From Holosporaceae bacterium UBA3830 (GTDB lineage Bacteria; Pseudomonadota; Alphaproteobacteria; UBA3830), in contig DGIE01000038.1 of the NCBI GenBank assembly GCA_002393025.1, positions 1 through 33,789 of the forward strand: DNA of 33,789 nucleotides, read 5' to 3'. A model generated the notes under the pieces. That model saw only the letters and a list, made by a program, of their open reading frames with translations, ran no database searches and was not told the origin of the DNA. The position numbers and the translations under genes were made by a program. Position 1 is the first letter of the stretch, and each line of letters starts with the position of its first letter. Shown here one piece after another: positions 1 through 7,791 of this stretch.

Positions 1-42
1 TGTTCCATAACACCCCCCGCCAATAATCCCGATCTTCTTCAA
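1..42 (-). CDS. gpsA: N-terminal fragment of a GpsA-like glycerol-3-phosphate dehydrogenase
   Basis: Only the first 14 codons are present; the rest lies beyond the window. They read as a beta strand followed by the glycine-rich dinucleotide-binding turn IIGGGCYGT, which matches the N-terminal NAD(P)-binding signature of NAD(P)H-dependent sn-glycerol-3-phosphate dehydrogenase (usually IIGAGAWGT). That enzyme makes glycerol-3-phosphate for phospholipid synthesis in the cytoplasm. The start is a TTG at 42-40, chosen because GGAG lies at 53-50 with a 7-nt spacing. Another Rossmann-fold dehydrogenase cannot be excluded from so few residues. Confidence 0.5.
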   Translation of the reverse strand, partial: MKKIGIIGGGCYGT

Positions 43-143
43 ACTCGCTCTCCAAACTTCCCCAGAGTTTCTAACATTTTTGAAGAGACAGTTCAACCTT
101 GCGATTATTTTGTCCAAACATAGACTAAAAATAAATTTACAAG

Positions 144-172
144 TTGTAATATGACGATTTTTTTCATATACT
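144..172 (+). promoter_or_regulatory. Candidate sigma-70 promoter of tRNA-Ser
   Basis: TTGTAA (144-149), a 17-bp spacer and TATACT (167-172) precede the tRNA gene. The predicted start near 179 would leave a leader of about 20 nt before the mature tRNA 5' end. This is a consensus match only. Confidence 0.5.
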
Positions 173-199
173 GGCGCTGATTTTGGGAAGGCCTGATCA

Positions 200-289
200 G
201 GAGAGATGGCCGAGCGGTTTAAGGCGCACGCCTGGAAAGTGTGTATACGGGGAACCGTATCGGGGGTTCGAATCCCCCTCTCTCCGCCA
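200..289 (+). tRNA. tRNA-Ser (anticodon GGA)
   Basis: The sequence folds as a class II tRNA. The acceptor strand GGAGAGA pairs with TCTCTCC and is followed by discriminator G and an encoded CCA. The D arm is GCC/GGC. The anticodon stem is CACGC/GTGTG with loop CTGGAAA, giving anticodon GGA, which reads UCC and UCU serine codons. A long variable arm (TACGGGGAACCGTA) and a T arm with GTTCGAATC complete it. The extra arm is expected for tRNA-Ser and is recognised by seryl-tRNA synthetase. Confidence 0.97.
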
Positions 290-447
290 TATGTCCTCGT
301 TGAAATTTAAGTGCTTTTGAAGTAAGCCATTACAAACAGGGTGAATAAACCATTGGGTGGATATATAAAAAAATGCTGGCACCAGAACCTTTTCAGAAAA
401 TCATTAGATAAGTGTACAAAAAGATATTGACCTCGGGAGTTTTCAGG

Positions 448-2025
448 GTGTTGGCGATAAAAGAACTAAGCTACTACGTTTCAGGGAAACAGCTGCTGGA
501 TAATGTGTCCTTTCAAGTTTCGTCCAAGCAACATATCGGTCTAGTCGGGCGAAATGGTTCGGGCAAGTCTACGCTGTTTAAGCTTATTCTGAATCGGCTA
601 AATCCTGACAGCGGAAAGATTGAGATTTCTGAAAACTGGCGAGTGCTTTCGGTTAAGCAGGAGATGCCGGATGGCGAGCAGACTCCGCTGGAATACCTTT
701 TATCACAAGATATTGAACGTAATCAGTTGATGGGCGAGCTGGAAACTTGCGAAGATACTAATCGTATGACGGAGATCTACGATCGATTGCTGCAAATAGA
801 TGCTTTCGGAGCTGAAGCTCGAGCGGCTGTGGTTCTACGCGGATTGGGATTCGACAGCGAAGAGCAAACTCGTCCGCTGAACACTTTTTCCGGAGGTTAT
901 CGTATGAGAATGTCTCTCGGAGCGGTACTGTTTCAAGAGCCGGATCTGCTGTTGTTGGACGAGCCGACCAACCATCTCGATTTGGAAACCTCCGATTGGC
1001 TTGGATCGTTCTTGAAAAAATATTCGAAAAGTTTTATTTTGATTTCTCACGATCGGGATTTCTTAAATTCAACTGCCGATTCTATATTGCATTTGAAAAA
1101 TCAGAAAATCACAAAATACAACGGAAATTTCGACACTTTCCTCGACACCTACAATCTGCAACAGAGAAATGCTGAGGCGCAGAATGCGAAGATTGAGGAA
1201 AAGCGCAAGCATATGATTGAGTTTATTCGCAGATTTCAGTACAAAGCGACCAAAGCAAAACAGGCTCAGAGTCGAATAAAAGCACTCGAAAAATTGAAAT
1301 TCATTGCTGTAGATCAGAACGATCCGACCGTTGCGTTCAATTTTCCAGAAGTCGAGCCTCTGTCTCCGCCGATTTTGACTTTTGACCGAGTGCATTTGGG
1401 ATATGATGATCGCGTGATTTTGAAAAATCTGTCGGGATCAATCATGCCGGATGATCGCATTGCCATTGTCGGGAAAAACGGGAACGGAAAAACGACTTTC
1501 GCGCGATTTTTAACGGGAGATCTTAAACAGAAAAAGGGTATTAGGCAAGCGAACAACAAACTGAAAATCGCCTTTTATCGACAGGATCAATTTGAAACTT
1601 TGGATTTGGAGAAGACCGCTTTCAAACATGTGCAGCAGCATTTGCCGAACACGAACGAAACACAAATCCGCAGCCATCTCGGGCGATTTGGATTTGAAAA
1701 AGACAAAGTTTTTCAACAAGTAAAACAACTTTCGGGAGGCGAAAGAGCACGTCTGCTATTTGCGACTCTGACGGCAGATAAACCGAACTTGCTAATCCTC
1801 GATGAGCCGACCAACCATCTGGATCTGGAGATGCGCGAATCATTGATCAACAGTATCACGACTTTCAGCGGAGCGGTAATTGTAATCTCCCACGACCGAA
1901 ACTTCCTTAACCGTATTGCAAACACAATTTACATCGTGAAGGACCAGAAAATCACAGTATTCAATGGCGACATCACTGCCTATGAAACCGCTGTAATTGA
2001 AGAAAGAAACAGACCACATAAATAA
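448..2025 (+). CDS. ABC-F family ribosome-associated ATPase
   Basis: Soluble protein of 525 aa with two ATP-binding cassettes and no membrane segments. Domain 1 has Walker A GRNGSGKST (about residues 34-42), a degenerate signature FSGGYRMRMSL and Walker B LLLLDEPTNHLDL. Domain 2 has GKNGNGKTT, LSGGERARLLFA and LLILDEPTNHLDLEM. Between them a charged helical linker (about 245-290, including RRFQYKATKAKQAQSR) corresponds to the P-site-tRNA-interaction motif of ABC-F proteins. Family members (EttA, Uup, YheS) bind the ribosomal E site and relieve stalled or inactive translation complexes. The GTG at 448 is chosen because GGAG at 436-439 gives 8-nt spacing; TTG at 451 or GTG at 412 are alternatives. 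It lacks the long C-terminal coiled coil of Uup, so the subfamily is left open. It is convergent with pntA. Confidence 0.9.
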   Translation: MLAIKELSYYVSGKQLLDNVSFQVSSKQHIGLVGRNGSGKSTLFKLILNRLNPDSGKIEISENWRVLSVKQEMPDGEQTPLEYLLSQDIERNQLMGELETCEDTNRMTEIYDRLLQIDAFGAEARAAVVLRGLGFDSEEQTRPLNTFSGGYRMRMSLGAVLFQEPDLLLLDEPTNHLDLETSDWLGSFLKKYSKSFILISHDRDFLNSTADSILHLKNQKITKYNGNFDTFLDTYNLQQRNAEAQNAKIEEKRKHMIEFIRRFQYKATKAKQAQSRIKALEKLKFIAVDQNDPTVAFNFPEVEPLSPPILTFDRVHLGYDDRVILKNLSGSIMPDDRIAIVGKNGNGKTTFARFLTGDLKQKKGIRQANNKLKIAFYRQDQFETLDLEKTAFKHVQQHLPNTNETQIRSHLGRFGFEKDKVFQQVKQLSGGERARLLFATLTADKPNLLILDEPTNHLDLEMRESLINSITTFSGAVIVISHDRNFLNRIANTIYIVKDQKITVFNGDITAYETAVIEERNRPHK

Positions 2026-2110
2026 TACGAAAAGATTAACTTCTAACCGCTCATACCAAGAAAATGTTGCTCTTTTTCCATTTACATTGTTTTCTGACTG
2101 TTATCTGCTT

Positions 2111-3175
2111 CTATTTTATAAGAGTCGCTTGTATTATTTCATCAGAGGTGTCCAACTTCAACTTACCATCTTTGAGCATAAGAGACACGAAATTAAATAC
2201 ATTTCTTGCGAATAACTGACTGGAATCATACGCTACACGTCCGGCAAAATCCGTATATCCGATAACAGTTACACCGTTTACGTTAACCTTTTTATCTTTT
2301 TCGGACACTTCACAGTTGCCGCCGGTTTCGGTTGCCATATCCACAATTACCGATCCTGTAGCCATGCTGTAGACCATTTCTTTTGTAATCAACCGTGGTG
2401 CAGGTTTCCCTTGAATTTGCGCCGTAGAAATCACAATGTCAGACTTTTTAAGCGCTTCCGCTAATTTTTCTGCTTGCTTCTTTTTATAAGCTTCGGACAT
2501 TTCTCGAGCGTATCCGCCAACGGTTTCTCCATTTTCATCTGACTCAACATCCACGAAGGTCGCTCCGAGACTTTCCACCTGCTCTTTTGCTGCTCTTCTT
2601 ACGTCAAATGCCGAAACACGTGCCCCCATACGTTTTGCTGTTGCAATTGCCTGAAGTCCTGCGACTCCGGCGCCTAAAATAAGAACTCTGGCAGGACGAA
2701 TTGTTCCCGCTGCCGTCATCATCAGAGGGATAACTCGACAATATTCAGACATCGCCTCAACAACAGCTCGATACCCTGCAATATTTGCTTGAGAAGAAAG
2801 TATATCCATCGACTGTGCACGGGTAATTCTCGGAATCTTTTCCAATGCACACGGATTAATTCCTTTTAAATGCAATTTTTTCAAAATTTCTTCGTTCTGA
2901 AATGGAGACAACATTGCAATCAAATAACTACCTTTACTCAGCTCCATATTTTCTGACAAAAAAGGTTTGACACACAAATAGAGGGTCACATCCGCAATTT
3001 CACCATCGCGAACAACGGCGCCTGCTGACTCGTATTCTGAATCAGAAAATCCCGCTGGCTCCCCCACTCTCTTAGGCAATACGACATCAAAACCTAATTT
3101 TATATATTTCGCCGCAGTTTCCGGCGTAATGGCAACTCTCTTTTCCTTCGAATTAATTATAGTACTGAGCTTCAT
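2111..3175 (-). CDS. pntA: NAD(P) transhydrogenase subunit alpha, part 1 (PntAA type)
   Basis: 354 aa covering the NAD(H)-binding dI domain of proton-translocating transhydrogenase, which transfers hydride between NADH and NADP+ at the inner membrane. Visible features are the N-terminal KEKRVAITPE, the conserved RITRAQSMDILSSQANIAGY, the Rossmann motif LILGAGVAGLQAI (about 165-177) and GYTDFAGRVAYDSSQLFA near the end. No membrane helices are present, as expected for the split three-gene form, but pntAB and pntB do not follow: the next gene is convergent. ATG at 3175 has GAGGAG just upstream and overlaps the end of recO by 23 nt, suggesting translational coupling. Alanine dehydrogenase is a related family, but the RITRAQSMD block favours PntAA. 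Confidence 0.88.
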   Translation of the reverse strand: MKLSTIINSKEKRVAITPETAAKYIKLGFDVVLPKRVGEPAGFSDSEYESAGAVVRDGEIADVTLYLCVKPFLSENMELSKGSYLIAMLSPFQNEEILKKLHLKGINPCALEKIPRITRAQSMDILSSQANIAGYRAVVEAMSEYCRVIPLMMTAAGTIRPARVLILGAGVAGLQAIATAKRMGARVSAFDVRRAAKEQVESLGATFVDVESDENGETVGGYAREMSEAYKKKQAEKLAEALKKSDIVISTAQIQGKPAPRLITKEMVYSMATGSVIVDMATETGGNCEVSEKDKKVNVNGVTVIGYTDFAGRVAYDSSQLFARNVFNFVSLMLKDGKLKLDTSDEIIQATLIK

Positions 3176-3884
3176 TTTTCTCCTCTGTTAACAACCTTTG
3201 TACGAGATATTCTCGGGACAGTGGCAATTCTCTATTGCTTATACCACAAAAGTAAATTTTTAAAAAATGCTGAGTTATCTTGAGAGCAGATAAAATGTCA
3301 TCATTCGACGGGCATACCTCATCATCCAACAAAAATTTAGGTAAAACAAACAGTTTGTCTTTGTACTTTTCTCCGACTTCTTTTACCACGGCTTTTCCGG
3401 TACGAGGCGATACGTAGAACAGTCCTTCTTTTTTTCCGGTAACAGCGCACTGAGACAGTCCTAACCCGATACCAACTTCAGACAAAAACATCTTCTCGAA
3501 AAAAACATAATTCAAAAGCCAGTCATCATGAATCAGATCCAACAAAAATTTTTTCACCGAATCATACAATTTTCCATGCGGAGCCTTGTCAGGCAACCCA
3601 TTGCAACACAAAGTACAAACACTGTCTATAGCTAATATTTCCAGCGGATTCTCAAAAACAAATGAAAAAGGAGAAAATACTGTCTCGATTTTAAAGGTTC
3701 CAAGCTGATCCGCATTGCGACCTTTCCAAGTTACATCAGCTATGTCTCCGATATTAATAACGGATTTTGTGCCTTTAACTAACCCGGAAGTCTTGCCGAT
3801 AGTACGATTGAAAATGCTAACGATACGACAGTTTTCGTTAAAAGGTCTTACTGATAGAATGATGCCTTGCTCTTGCCATTGCAT
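3153..3884 (-). CDS. recO: DNA repair protein RecO
   Basis: 243 aa. RecO anneals SSB-coated DNA and loads RecA with RecR during gap repair. The N-terminal 80 residues form the expected OB fold, opening with WQEQGIILSVRPFNENCRIV. The helical C-terminal part carries cysteines in CTLCCNG and the family block LGLSQCAVTGKKEGLFYVSP followed by RTGKAV. A complete CxxC...CxxC zinc site is not obvious. ATG is at 3884, 3 nt after the era stop. It sits in the standard alphaproteobacterial order lepB-rnc-era-recO. Confidence 0.9.
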   Translation of the reverse strand: MQWQEQGIILSVRPFNENCRIVSIFNRTIGKTSGLVKGTKSVINIGDIADVTWKGRNADQLGTFKIETVFSPFSFVFENPLEILAIDSVCTLCCNGLPDKAPHGKLYDSVKKFLLDLIHDDWLLNYVFFEKMFLSEVGIGLGLSQCAVTGKKEGLFYVSPRTGKAVVKEVGEKYKDKLFVLPKFLLDDEVCPSNDDILSALKITQHFLKIYFCGISNRELPLSREYLVQRLLTEEKNEAQYYN

Positions 3885-3887
3885 TCT

Positions 3888-4772
3888 CTACTTTTCCACA
3901 ACAACATTCAAAAATAAATGAACTTCTTGCCCAAGCAACTCTGACAACTCACGGCGCGCAGCCAAGCCAATCGCTTTAATCTTACTTCCGTTATGCCCAA
4001 GCAAAATTATCTTATGAGACTTATTTTTTACAAAGATATTTTGAGCAATCCGGACTGACCCATCTGATTCATTGCGATAATTTTCCGTGACAACTCGACA
4101 TCTGTAAGGAATTTCCTGATGAATTCTATGATAAAGATGCTCCCTCGTAATCTCCGAGGTAAATTTTTCGAAAGATGAGTCCGTAACTTCATCTTTCGGG
4201 AACAACCATTCTCCTTCGGGAACGATTTTCGCCAAATATTTTTCGATATCTTCGACTCCGTCGCCACTCAAACTCGAAACCATGAAGACATTTTCGAAAT
4301 CGCGGATCTTCGCAAATTCGCTCGCGATTTCCAAAAGTTTTTCTTTCTTGATCAGATCGACTTTATTCAAAACCAACGAAATTTTCTTTTTCTTATCGAT
4401 TTTCTGAAGCAAAGCTATACTTTTTTTGAAATCTCGTTTGTGAGCATCAACTACAAACAGCACGTCATCGGTTTCGCGGAAAGCATCCCACGCCGTTTTT
4501 TCGAGAATATCCGATCTGTGATCTGACGATTTAAAATCCGAAATAAATCCGGGAGTATCTATCAAGATTATCTGGCTGTTTCCGCTGATCGCAATTCCCA
4601 AAATTCGACTCAATGTAGTCTGAACTTTCCTGGATACAATCGAAACCTTCTGCCCCACCAATTTATTTACCAATGTAGATTTTCCGGCATTGGTTTCTCC
4701 CAAAACCGCGACAAATCCGCATTTTCTCGGACCAACTCCAGTCAAATTATCTGAATTCTCTTTCGCTGACAT
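3888..4772 (-). CDS. era: GTPase Era
   Basis: 294 aa. Era is an essential GTPase that binds the 3' end of 16S rRNA and helps mature the 30S subunit. G1 is GETNAGKST (about 25-33), G3 is DTPGF, G4 is NKVDL and G5 is SSLSGDG. A C-terminal KH RNA-binding domain is marked by IFVKNKSHKIILLGHNGSKI followed by KAIG. Length is normal for the family. The gap to rnc is 16 bp. The G1 motif has N where most homologues also carry a small polar residue, so activity is expected to be intact. Confidence 0.97.
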   Translation of the reverse strand: MSAKENSDNLTGVGPRKCGFVAVLGETNAGKSTLVNKLVGQKVSIVSRKVQTTLSRILGIAISGNSQIILIDTPGFISDFKSSDHRSDILEKTAWDAFRETDDVLFVVDAHKRDFKKSIALLQKIDKKKKISLVLNKVDLIKKEKLLEIASEFAKIRDFENVFMVSSLSGDGVEDIEKYLAKIVPEGEWLFPKDEVTDSSFEKFTSEITREHLYHRIHQEIPYRCRVVTENYRNESDGSVRIAQNIFVKNKSHKIILLGHNGSKIKAIGLAARRELSELLGQEVHLFLNVVVEK

Positions 4773-4788
4773 CGCATTTCTCTGAAAT

Positions 4789-5463
4789 TCACTTACTTAA
4801 TTTTTCTATCAATTTTTTTGCTGCATCATGCTCGGCATTTTTCTTGGAATTTCCAAAACCCGAAGCAATTTCTCCGCAAGCAGAAACCTCTATTTCAAAA
4901 ATAGGATCATGAGCCTCGCCGCTCATTTTTATCAGACGATAAAACGGCAACTCGTCGGATCTACTCTGAACTATCTCCTGCAATCTGGTTTTTGAATCCT
5001 TCTTCTTGTATATAACTTTGTCCAAAGCGGAACCCCAAAGACGAACCACAACTTCTCTTGCCTCAGGAAATCCTGAATCTAAAAACACTGATCCCAACAC
5101 CGCTTCCATCATATCGGCAATCGAAGACGAATTTTTGTTCTTGGAAACGAAAAGATCTTTCGGATAAGAAAAACAGTCTATCAATTTGGTTTTTTTCGCA
5201 AGATCTATCAAAAAATCTGTCCCGGCGAGAACTGACATCCGAATGGCCAATTCTCCTTCACTTTCTTTTGAAAATTTTGAGAAAATAAGATGAGCTAAGG
5301 ACAGCCCCAGAACTCGATCCCCCAGAAACTCCAATCGCTCGAAGCATTTTGCGAAATTTCTGTCGAATTTCTTCGCTCCCGGATGCACTATCGCAATGGA
5401 GATATTCTCTTTGCTTTTAAATTCGTAGCCTATAATTTTTTCTAATTCTGATAATTTTTCCAT
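4789..5463 (-). CDS. rnc: Ribonuclease III
   Basis: 224 aa. The enzyme cleaves double-stranded RNA, including the rRNA precursor. The nuclease domain carries the signature RLEFLGDRVLGL (about 43-54) and the second acidic cluster SSIADMMEAVLGSVFLDSGF, which together supply the metal-binding Glu/Asp residues. A C-terminal double-stranded-RNA-binding domain runs from SKTRLQEIVQ to NAEHDAAKKLIEKL. Length is typical. ATG at 5463 lies 7 bp after lepB, and era follows 16 bp later, so the three are almost certainly co-transcribed. Confidence 0.97.
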   Translation of the reverse strand: MEKLSELEKIIGYEFKSKENISIAIVHPGAKKFDRNFAKCFERLEFLGDRVLGLSLAHLIFSKFSKESEGELAIRMSVLAGTDFLIDLAKKTKLIDCFSYPKDLFVSKNKNSSSIADMMEAVLGSVFLDSGFPEAREVVVRLWGSALDKVIYKKKDSKTRLQEIVQSRSDELPFYRLIKMSGEAHDPIFEIEVSACGEIASGFGNSKKNAEHDAAKKLIEKLSK

Positions 5464-5470
5464 TAATCTA

Positions 5471-6310
5471 TCAATCTATACTCCTCAGAAGACGGTTGTA
5501 CCTGATATTCTGGAACCATCTCCAAAATTCCCAAAGTTTCACGCCTTTATCAATGGAATAGACAGTAAAAATCGCTCGTCCCATAAGATTTTCTTCAGGA
5601 ACAAATCCCAACCCACATCTGGAATCCTTGGAACAGTCTCTGTTATCTCCCATCACGAAATAATGCCCCTTCGGAACAACAACTTCAGCAAAATTATTAG
5701 CTTTAGAAAAACGCATTTCGTCGATATATCCGACAGTATGAACAGGAGCATCAGACAGAGGCAATTTTTCTTCATATCTCTGAATTATATACGTATGCCC
5801 AGTCGGATAATCGTAATAATTTACCTCTTCCTTATATTTTAGCTGTGCCTTGACTCCGTTAACTGAAATCACTCCATTTTCCACTTTAACCCTGTCTCCC
5901 GGAAGAGCCACCACTCTTTTTATGAGATTCAAACCATCATTTTCAGGATGATTCGGGTCATGAGGATGCTTGAAAACTATGACTTCTCCCCTCTTTACAT
6001 TATTTCTGAAAAAATAACGCCCCGAAAACAAATTCGGACTGAACCAAATGCTGTGCTTGCTGATTCCGTAAGCGAATTTCTCAACAAAAGGCATATCTCC
6101 AACCAACAACGTCGGGACCATCGAACACGACGGCACGATATACCAGTCATACACGAAAAATCTGAACAACATAAAAATCACGATAAACCAAGCGCAGAAC
6201 TTCAGATCCGACTTGAGTTTTTCTCTTTTCTCCTCTGGAGTCAACTCCTCCTTCTTGAAAAAAGTATCTTTCAAGTAATCCTTCACCTTTGAAAGATCTA
6301 TCTTAGTCAT
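5471..6310 (-). CDS. lepB: Signal peptidase I
   Basis: 279 aa. It removes signal peptides from exported proteins at the periplasmic face of the inner membrane. A single N-terminal membrane helix (about 38-58) is followed by the catalytic box PSCSMVPTLLVGD with nucleophile Ser63, and by NLIKRVVALPGDRV with the general-base Lys131. Box D/E GDNRDCSKDSR is also clear. The residue before the nucleophile is Cys where most enzymes have Gly (PSGSM); the dyad is intact. Its start overlaps the end of dksA by 8 nt. Substrates in this window would include the two secreted proteins at 19042 and 33206. Confidence 0.96.
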   Translation of the reverse strand: MTKIDLSKVKDYLKDTFFKKEELTPEEKREKLKSDLKFCAWFIVIFMLFRFFVYDWYIVPSCSMVPTLLVGDMPFVEKFAYGISKHSIWFSPNLFSGRYFFRNNVKRGEVIVFKHPHDPNHPENDGLNLIKRVVALPGDRVKVENGVISVNGVKAQLKYKEEVNYYDYPTGHTYIIQRYEEKLPLSDAPVHTVGYIDEMRFSKANNFAEVVVPKGHYFVMGDNRDCSKDSRCGLGFVPEENLMGRAIFTVYSIDKGVKLWEFWRWFQNIRYNRLLRSID

Positions 6311-6728
6311 CTTTTTGAGTCTTTTCCCTTTTCTCGTGACGCTCTTGAGCTCTGATGCTCAACGTAGCAGTAGGTCTCGCCTCCAATCTTCTCAGATCGA
6401 TAGGCTCCCCTGTATCCTCACAATACCCATAGGTTCCGTCTTTTATCTTTGCTAAAGCCTCGTCTATTTTTGAAATCAACTTTCGTGCTCTCTCCTTGGA
6501 TCTCAGTTCATAACCCAAAGTAGTTTCGGTAGATGCTCGATCAATAATATCTGTGCAGATTTCCTTTTCCTCTTTCAATGACTGCAAAGCCAAATCACTT
6601 TCATGAAGAAGTTCATCCTTCCAATTTTCAAGCTTTCGCCTGAAATATTCGCGCTGAAGATCATTCATAAACTCCTCATCACTACTCGGAACGTAACCCT
6701 CCGGCAACTCACAAATCTTACCACTCAT
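6303..6728 (-). CDS. dksA: RNA polymerase-binding transcription factor DksA (cysteine-poor type)
   Basis: 141 aa. DksA enters the RNA polymerase secondary channel and, with ppGpp, adjusts rRNA and amino-acid promoters. A long coiled coil (about 25-95) is followed by the globular part GYCEDTGEPIDLRRLEARPT. Only Cys103 of the usual four zinc cysteines remains; the others are Thr, Ser and Ala. As I recall, this cysteine-poor form is normal in many alphaproteobacteria, so it is a family feature rather than damage. It lies 31 bp after rplT and overlaps lepB by 8 nt. Confidence 0.93.
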   Translation of the reverse strand: MSGKICELPEGYVPSSDEEFMNDLQREYFRRKLENWKDELLHESDLALQSLKEEKEICTDIIDRASTETTLGYELRSKERARKLISKIDEALAKIKDGTYGYCEDTGEPIDLRRLEARPTATLSIRAQERHEKREKTQKDD

Positions 6729-6759
6729 AACACCTACCTCCTATTCGTTTTCACGACTT

Positions 6760-7116
6760 TTACGACAAAACGGCCTTTACTTTGCTTACGATTTCTTTAA
6801 AAGCTGCCTTATCATTAATCGCTAACTCGGACAAAACTTTTCTATCAATAACAATATTTGCTTTCGCTAAACCGCAAATAAACTGAGAGTATTTTAAACC
6901 ATGCTCTCTCGCTGCTGCGTTAATTCTTACTATCCAAAGTCTACGAAAATCTCTTTTCTTCGCACGCCTGTCCCTGTATGCGTACTGCATAGACTTCTCT
7001 AATCTTTCGATAGCAGAACGAAAACAATTCTTGGAACGCCCGACAAATCCCTTCGAAAGATTTATAACCTTTCTGTGCCTGGCGTGTGCGGTTAAACCTC
7101 TTTTAACTCGTGACAT
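6760..7116 (-). CDS. rplT: 50S ribosomal protein L20
   Basis: 118 aa, the usual length. L20 binds 23S rRNA early in 50S assembly and in several bacteria represses its own operon by binding the mRNA. The opening MSRVKRGLTAHARHRKVINL and the downstream RRLWIVRINAAAREHGLKYS are diagnostic. It follows rpmI with an 11-bp gap, the conserved L35-L20 order. infC, usually the first gene of this operon, and pheS/pheT, which often follow, are both absent here. Confidence 0.98.
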   Translation of the reverse strand: MSRVKRGLTAHARHRKVINLSKGFVGRSKNCFRSAIERLEKSMQYAYRDRRAKKRDFRRLWIVRINAAAREHGLKYSQFICGLAKANIVIDRKVLSELAINDKAAFKEIVSKVKAVLS

Positions 7117-7127
7117 ATTCTATCTCC

Positions 7128-7325
7128 TTACTTGTACGGCATATATTTGACGACACTCTTTGCATCGCTTTCACTCAGAACCATAGTCCCGCGTGTCTGT
7201 CTCTTCATCTTCTGAGATTTATTTTTCATAAGATGACGCCTGTAAGCAGGCTGAGATGTCACATTACCACTGGCTGTAAAAGAAAACCTCTTCTTCGCAG
7301 CGCTTTTTGTTTTCAATTTGGGCAC
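7128..7325 (-). CDS. rpmI: 50S ribosomal protein L35
   Basis: 65 aa starting (M)PKLKTKSAAKKRFSFTASG, the normal L35 start. The codon is GTG at 7325-7323, with GGAGG at 7335-7331 and 5-nt spacing. A longer frame starting at 7346 would add seven residues unlike L35 and place the ribosome-binding site inside the gene, so it is rejected. The C-terminal half (HLMKNKSQKMKRQTRGTM) is typical. It is first in the long minus-strand run ending at pntA, and a possible leader peptide ends one base upstream. Confidence 0.96.
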   Translation of the reverse strand: MPKLKTKSAAKKRFSFTASGNVTSQPAYRRHLMKNKSQKMKRQTRGTMVLSESDAKSVVKYMPYK

Positions 7326-7326
7326 T

Positions 7327-7404
7327 TTATCCTCCAATTCTAACAAAATCGAAACAGGTACACCCTAAACACCTGACTCGACACCATTCGATAACTGAAT
7401 ACAC
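7327..7404 (-). CDS. Possible leader peptide upstream of rpmI
   Basis: A 25-codon frame starts at GTG 7404 with AGGAGG at 7416-7411 (6-nt spacing) and ends in TAA at 7329-7327, one base before the rpmI GTG. Its last two glycine codons overlap the rpmI Shine-Dalgarno sequence, so translation of the small frame would directly affect L35 initiation. The peptide contains four cysteines and three arginines and matches nothing I recognise. It may be chance; the good ribosome-binding site and exact junction are the only support. Confidence 0.25.
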   Translation of the reverse strand: MYSVIEWCRVRCLGCTCFDFVRIGG

Positions 7405-7410
7405 AGCTAT

Positions 7411-7465
7411 CCTCCTACTTATAACAAATTATCCGATGAATTAAAACACCGATAATAACACTACG
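7411..7465. repeat. Imperfect direct repeat, copy 1
   Basis: This 55-bp segment resembles 8131-8185. Shared stretches include ATAACAAATTATC, then GATGAATT, then GATAAT and a terminal TACG. Each copy contains ATTATC facing GATAAT across about 20 bp, and read on the minus strand each contains AGGAGG. The two copies bracket the toxin-antitoxin pair. Copy 1 also forms the upstream region of rpmI. Confidence 0.65.
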
Positions 7466-7481
7466 TACAGCCGTTTTTTGC

Positions 7482-7509
7482 TTGACAATGTATATTAAAA
7501 TGCTATATT
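7482..7509 (+). promoter_or_regulatory. Promoter of the toxin-antitoxin operon
   Basis: TTGACA (7482-7487), a 16-bp spacer and TATATT (7504-7509) form a near-consensus promoter 21 bp before the antitoxin ATG. AGGAGA at 7518-7523 is the ribosome-binding site. A perfect 10-bp palindrome ATGTTAACAT (7523-7532) overlaps the start codon and could be an operator for the antitoxin, since RelB-type proteins usually repress their own operon; that is inference. Confidence 0.7.
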
Positions 7510-7530
7510 GATTACATAGGAGATGTTAAC

Positions 7531-7791
7531 ATGGCTCAAGTAAGTTTTAGAATAGATAAAAATATAAAATTAGATGCTGAAAAGGTGTTAAATGAAATCG
7601 GGTTGAGTATGTCTGCTGCAATTACGATTTTTTTACGAAAAGTAACAAGAGAACGACGTATTCCATTCGAACTTAATGTTGATCCTTTTTATAGCAGCAA
7701 AAATCAGGCTTATTTGATGAAATCTGTTCGAGAGCTACGCGAGGGGAAGGGTCATTCTCACGAATTATTAGAGGATGACATCGATGACTGA
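7531..7791 (+). CDS. RelB/DinJ family antitoxin
   Basis: 86 aa. The N-terminal part, MAQVSFRIDKNIKLDAEKVL, leading into GLSMSAAITIFLRKV, is the ribbon-helix-helix DNA-binding domain typical of RelB/DinJ. RRIPFELN follows, as in DinJ. The C-terminal third, rich in Glu, Lys and Asp and ending DDIDD, would wrap the toxin. Antitoxins of this family neutralise an mRNA endonuclease and repress their own promoter. The gene overlaps the toxin start by 8 nt, the usual coupling. DinJ is normally paired with YafQ and RelB with RelE, whereas the partner here is YoeB-like. Confidence 0.9.
   Translation: MAQVSFRIDKNIKLDAEKVLNEIGLSMSAAITIFLRKVTRERRIPFELNVDPFYSSKNQAYLMKSVRELREGKGHSHELLEDDIDD

Noticed and set aside
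136..172. TTTACA paired with TATACT as the tRNA-Ser promoter
   Set aside because: The spacer would be 25 bp; TTGTAA at 144 gives 17 bp with the same -10.
197..382. 61-codon minus-strand frame across the tRNA-Ser gene
   Set aside because: It is the reverse strand of the tRNA; the GDSNPRYGSPYTHFPG-type peptide is a well-known artefact of tRNA-Ser genes.
412..447. Twelve-codon N-terminal extension of the ABC-F protein
   Set aside because: GTG at 412 lacks a ribosome-binding site, while GTG 448 has GGAG at good spacing and begins where ABC-F proteins normally begin.
2026..2110. Terminator between the convergent ABC-F gene and pntA
   Set aside because: T-rich stretches exist on both strands but no stable GC stem precedes them.
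6303..6728. Loss of zinc-finger cysteines in DksA as a sign of a decayed gene
   Set aside because: Cysteine-poor DksA is usual in alphaproteobacteria and the rest of the protein is intact.
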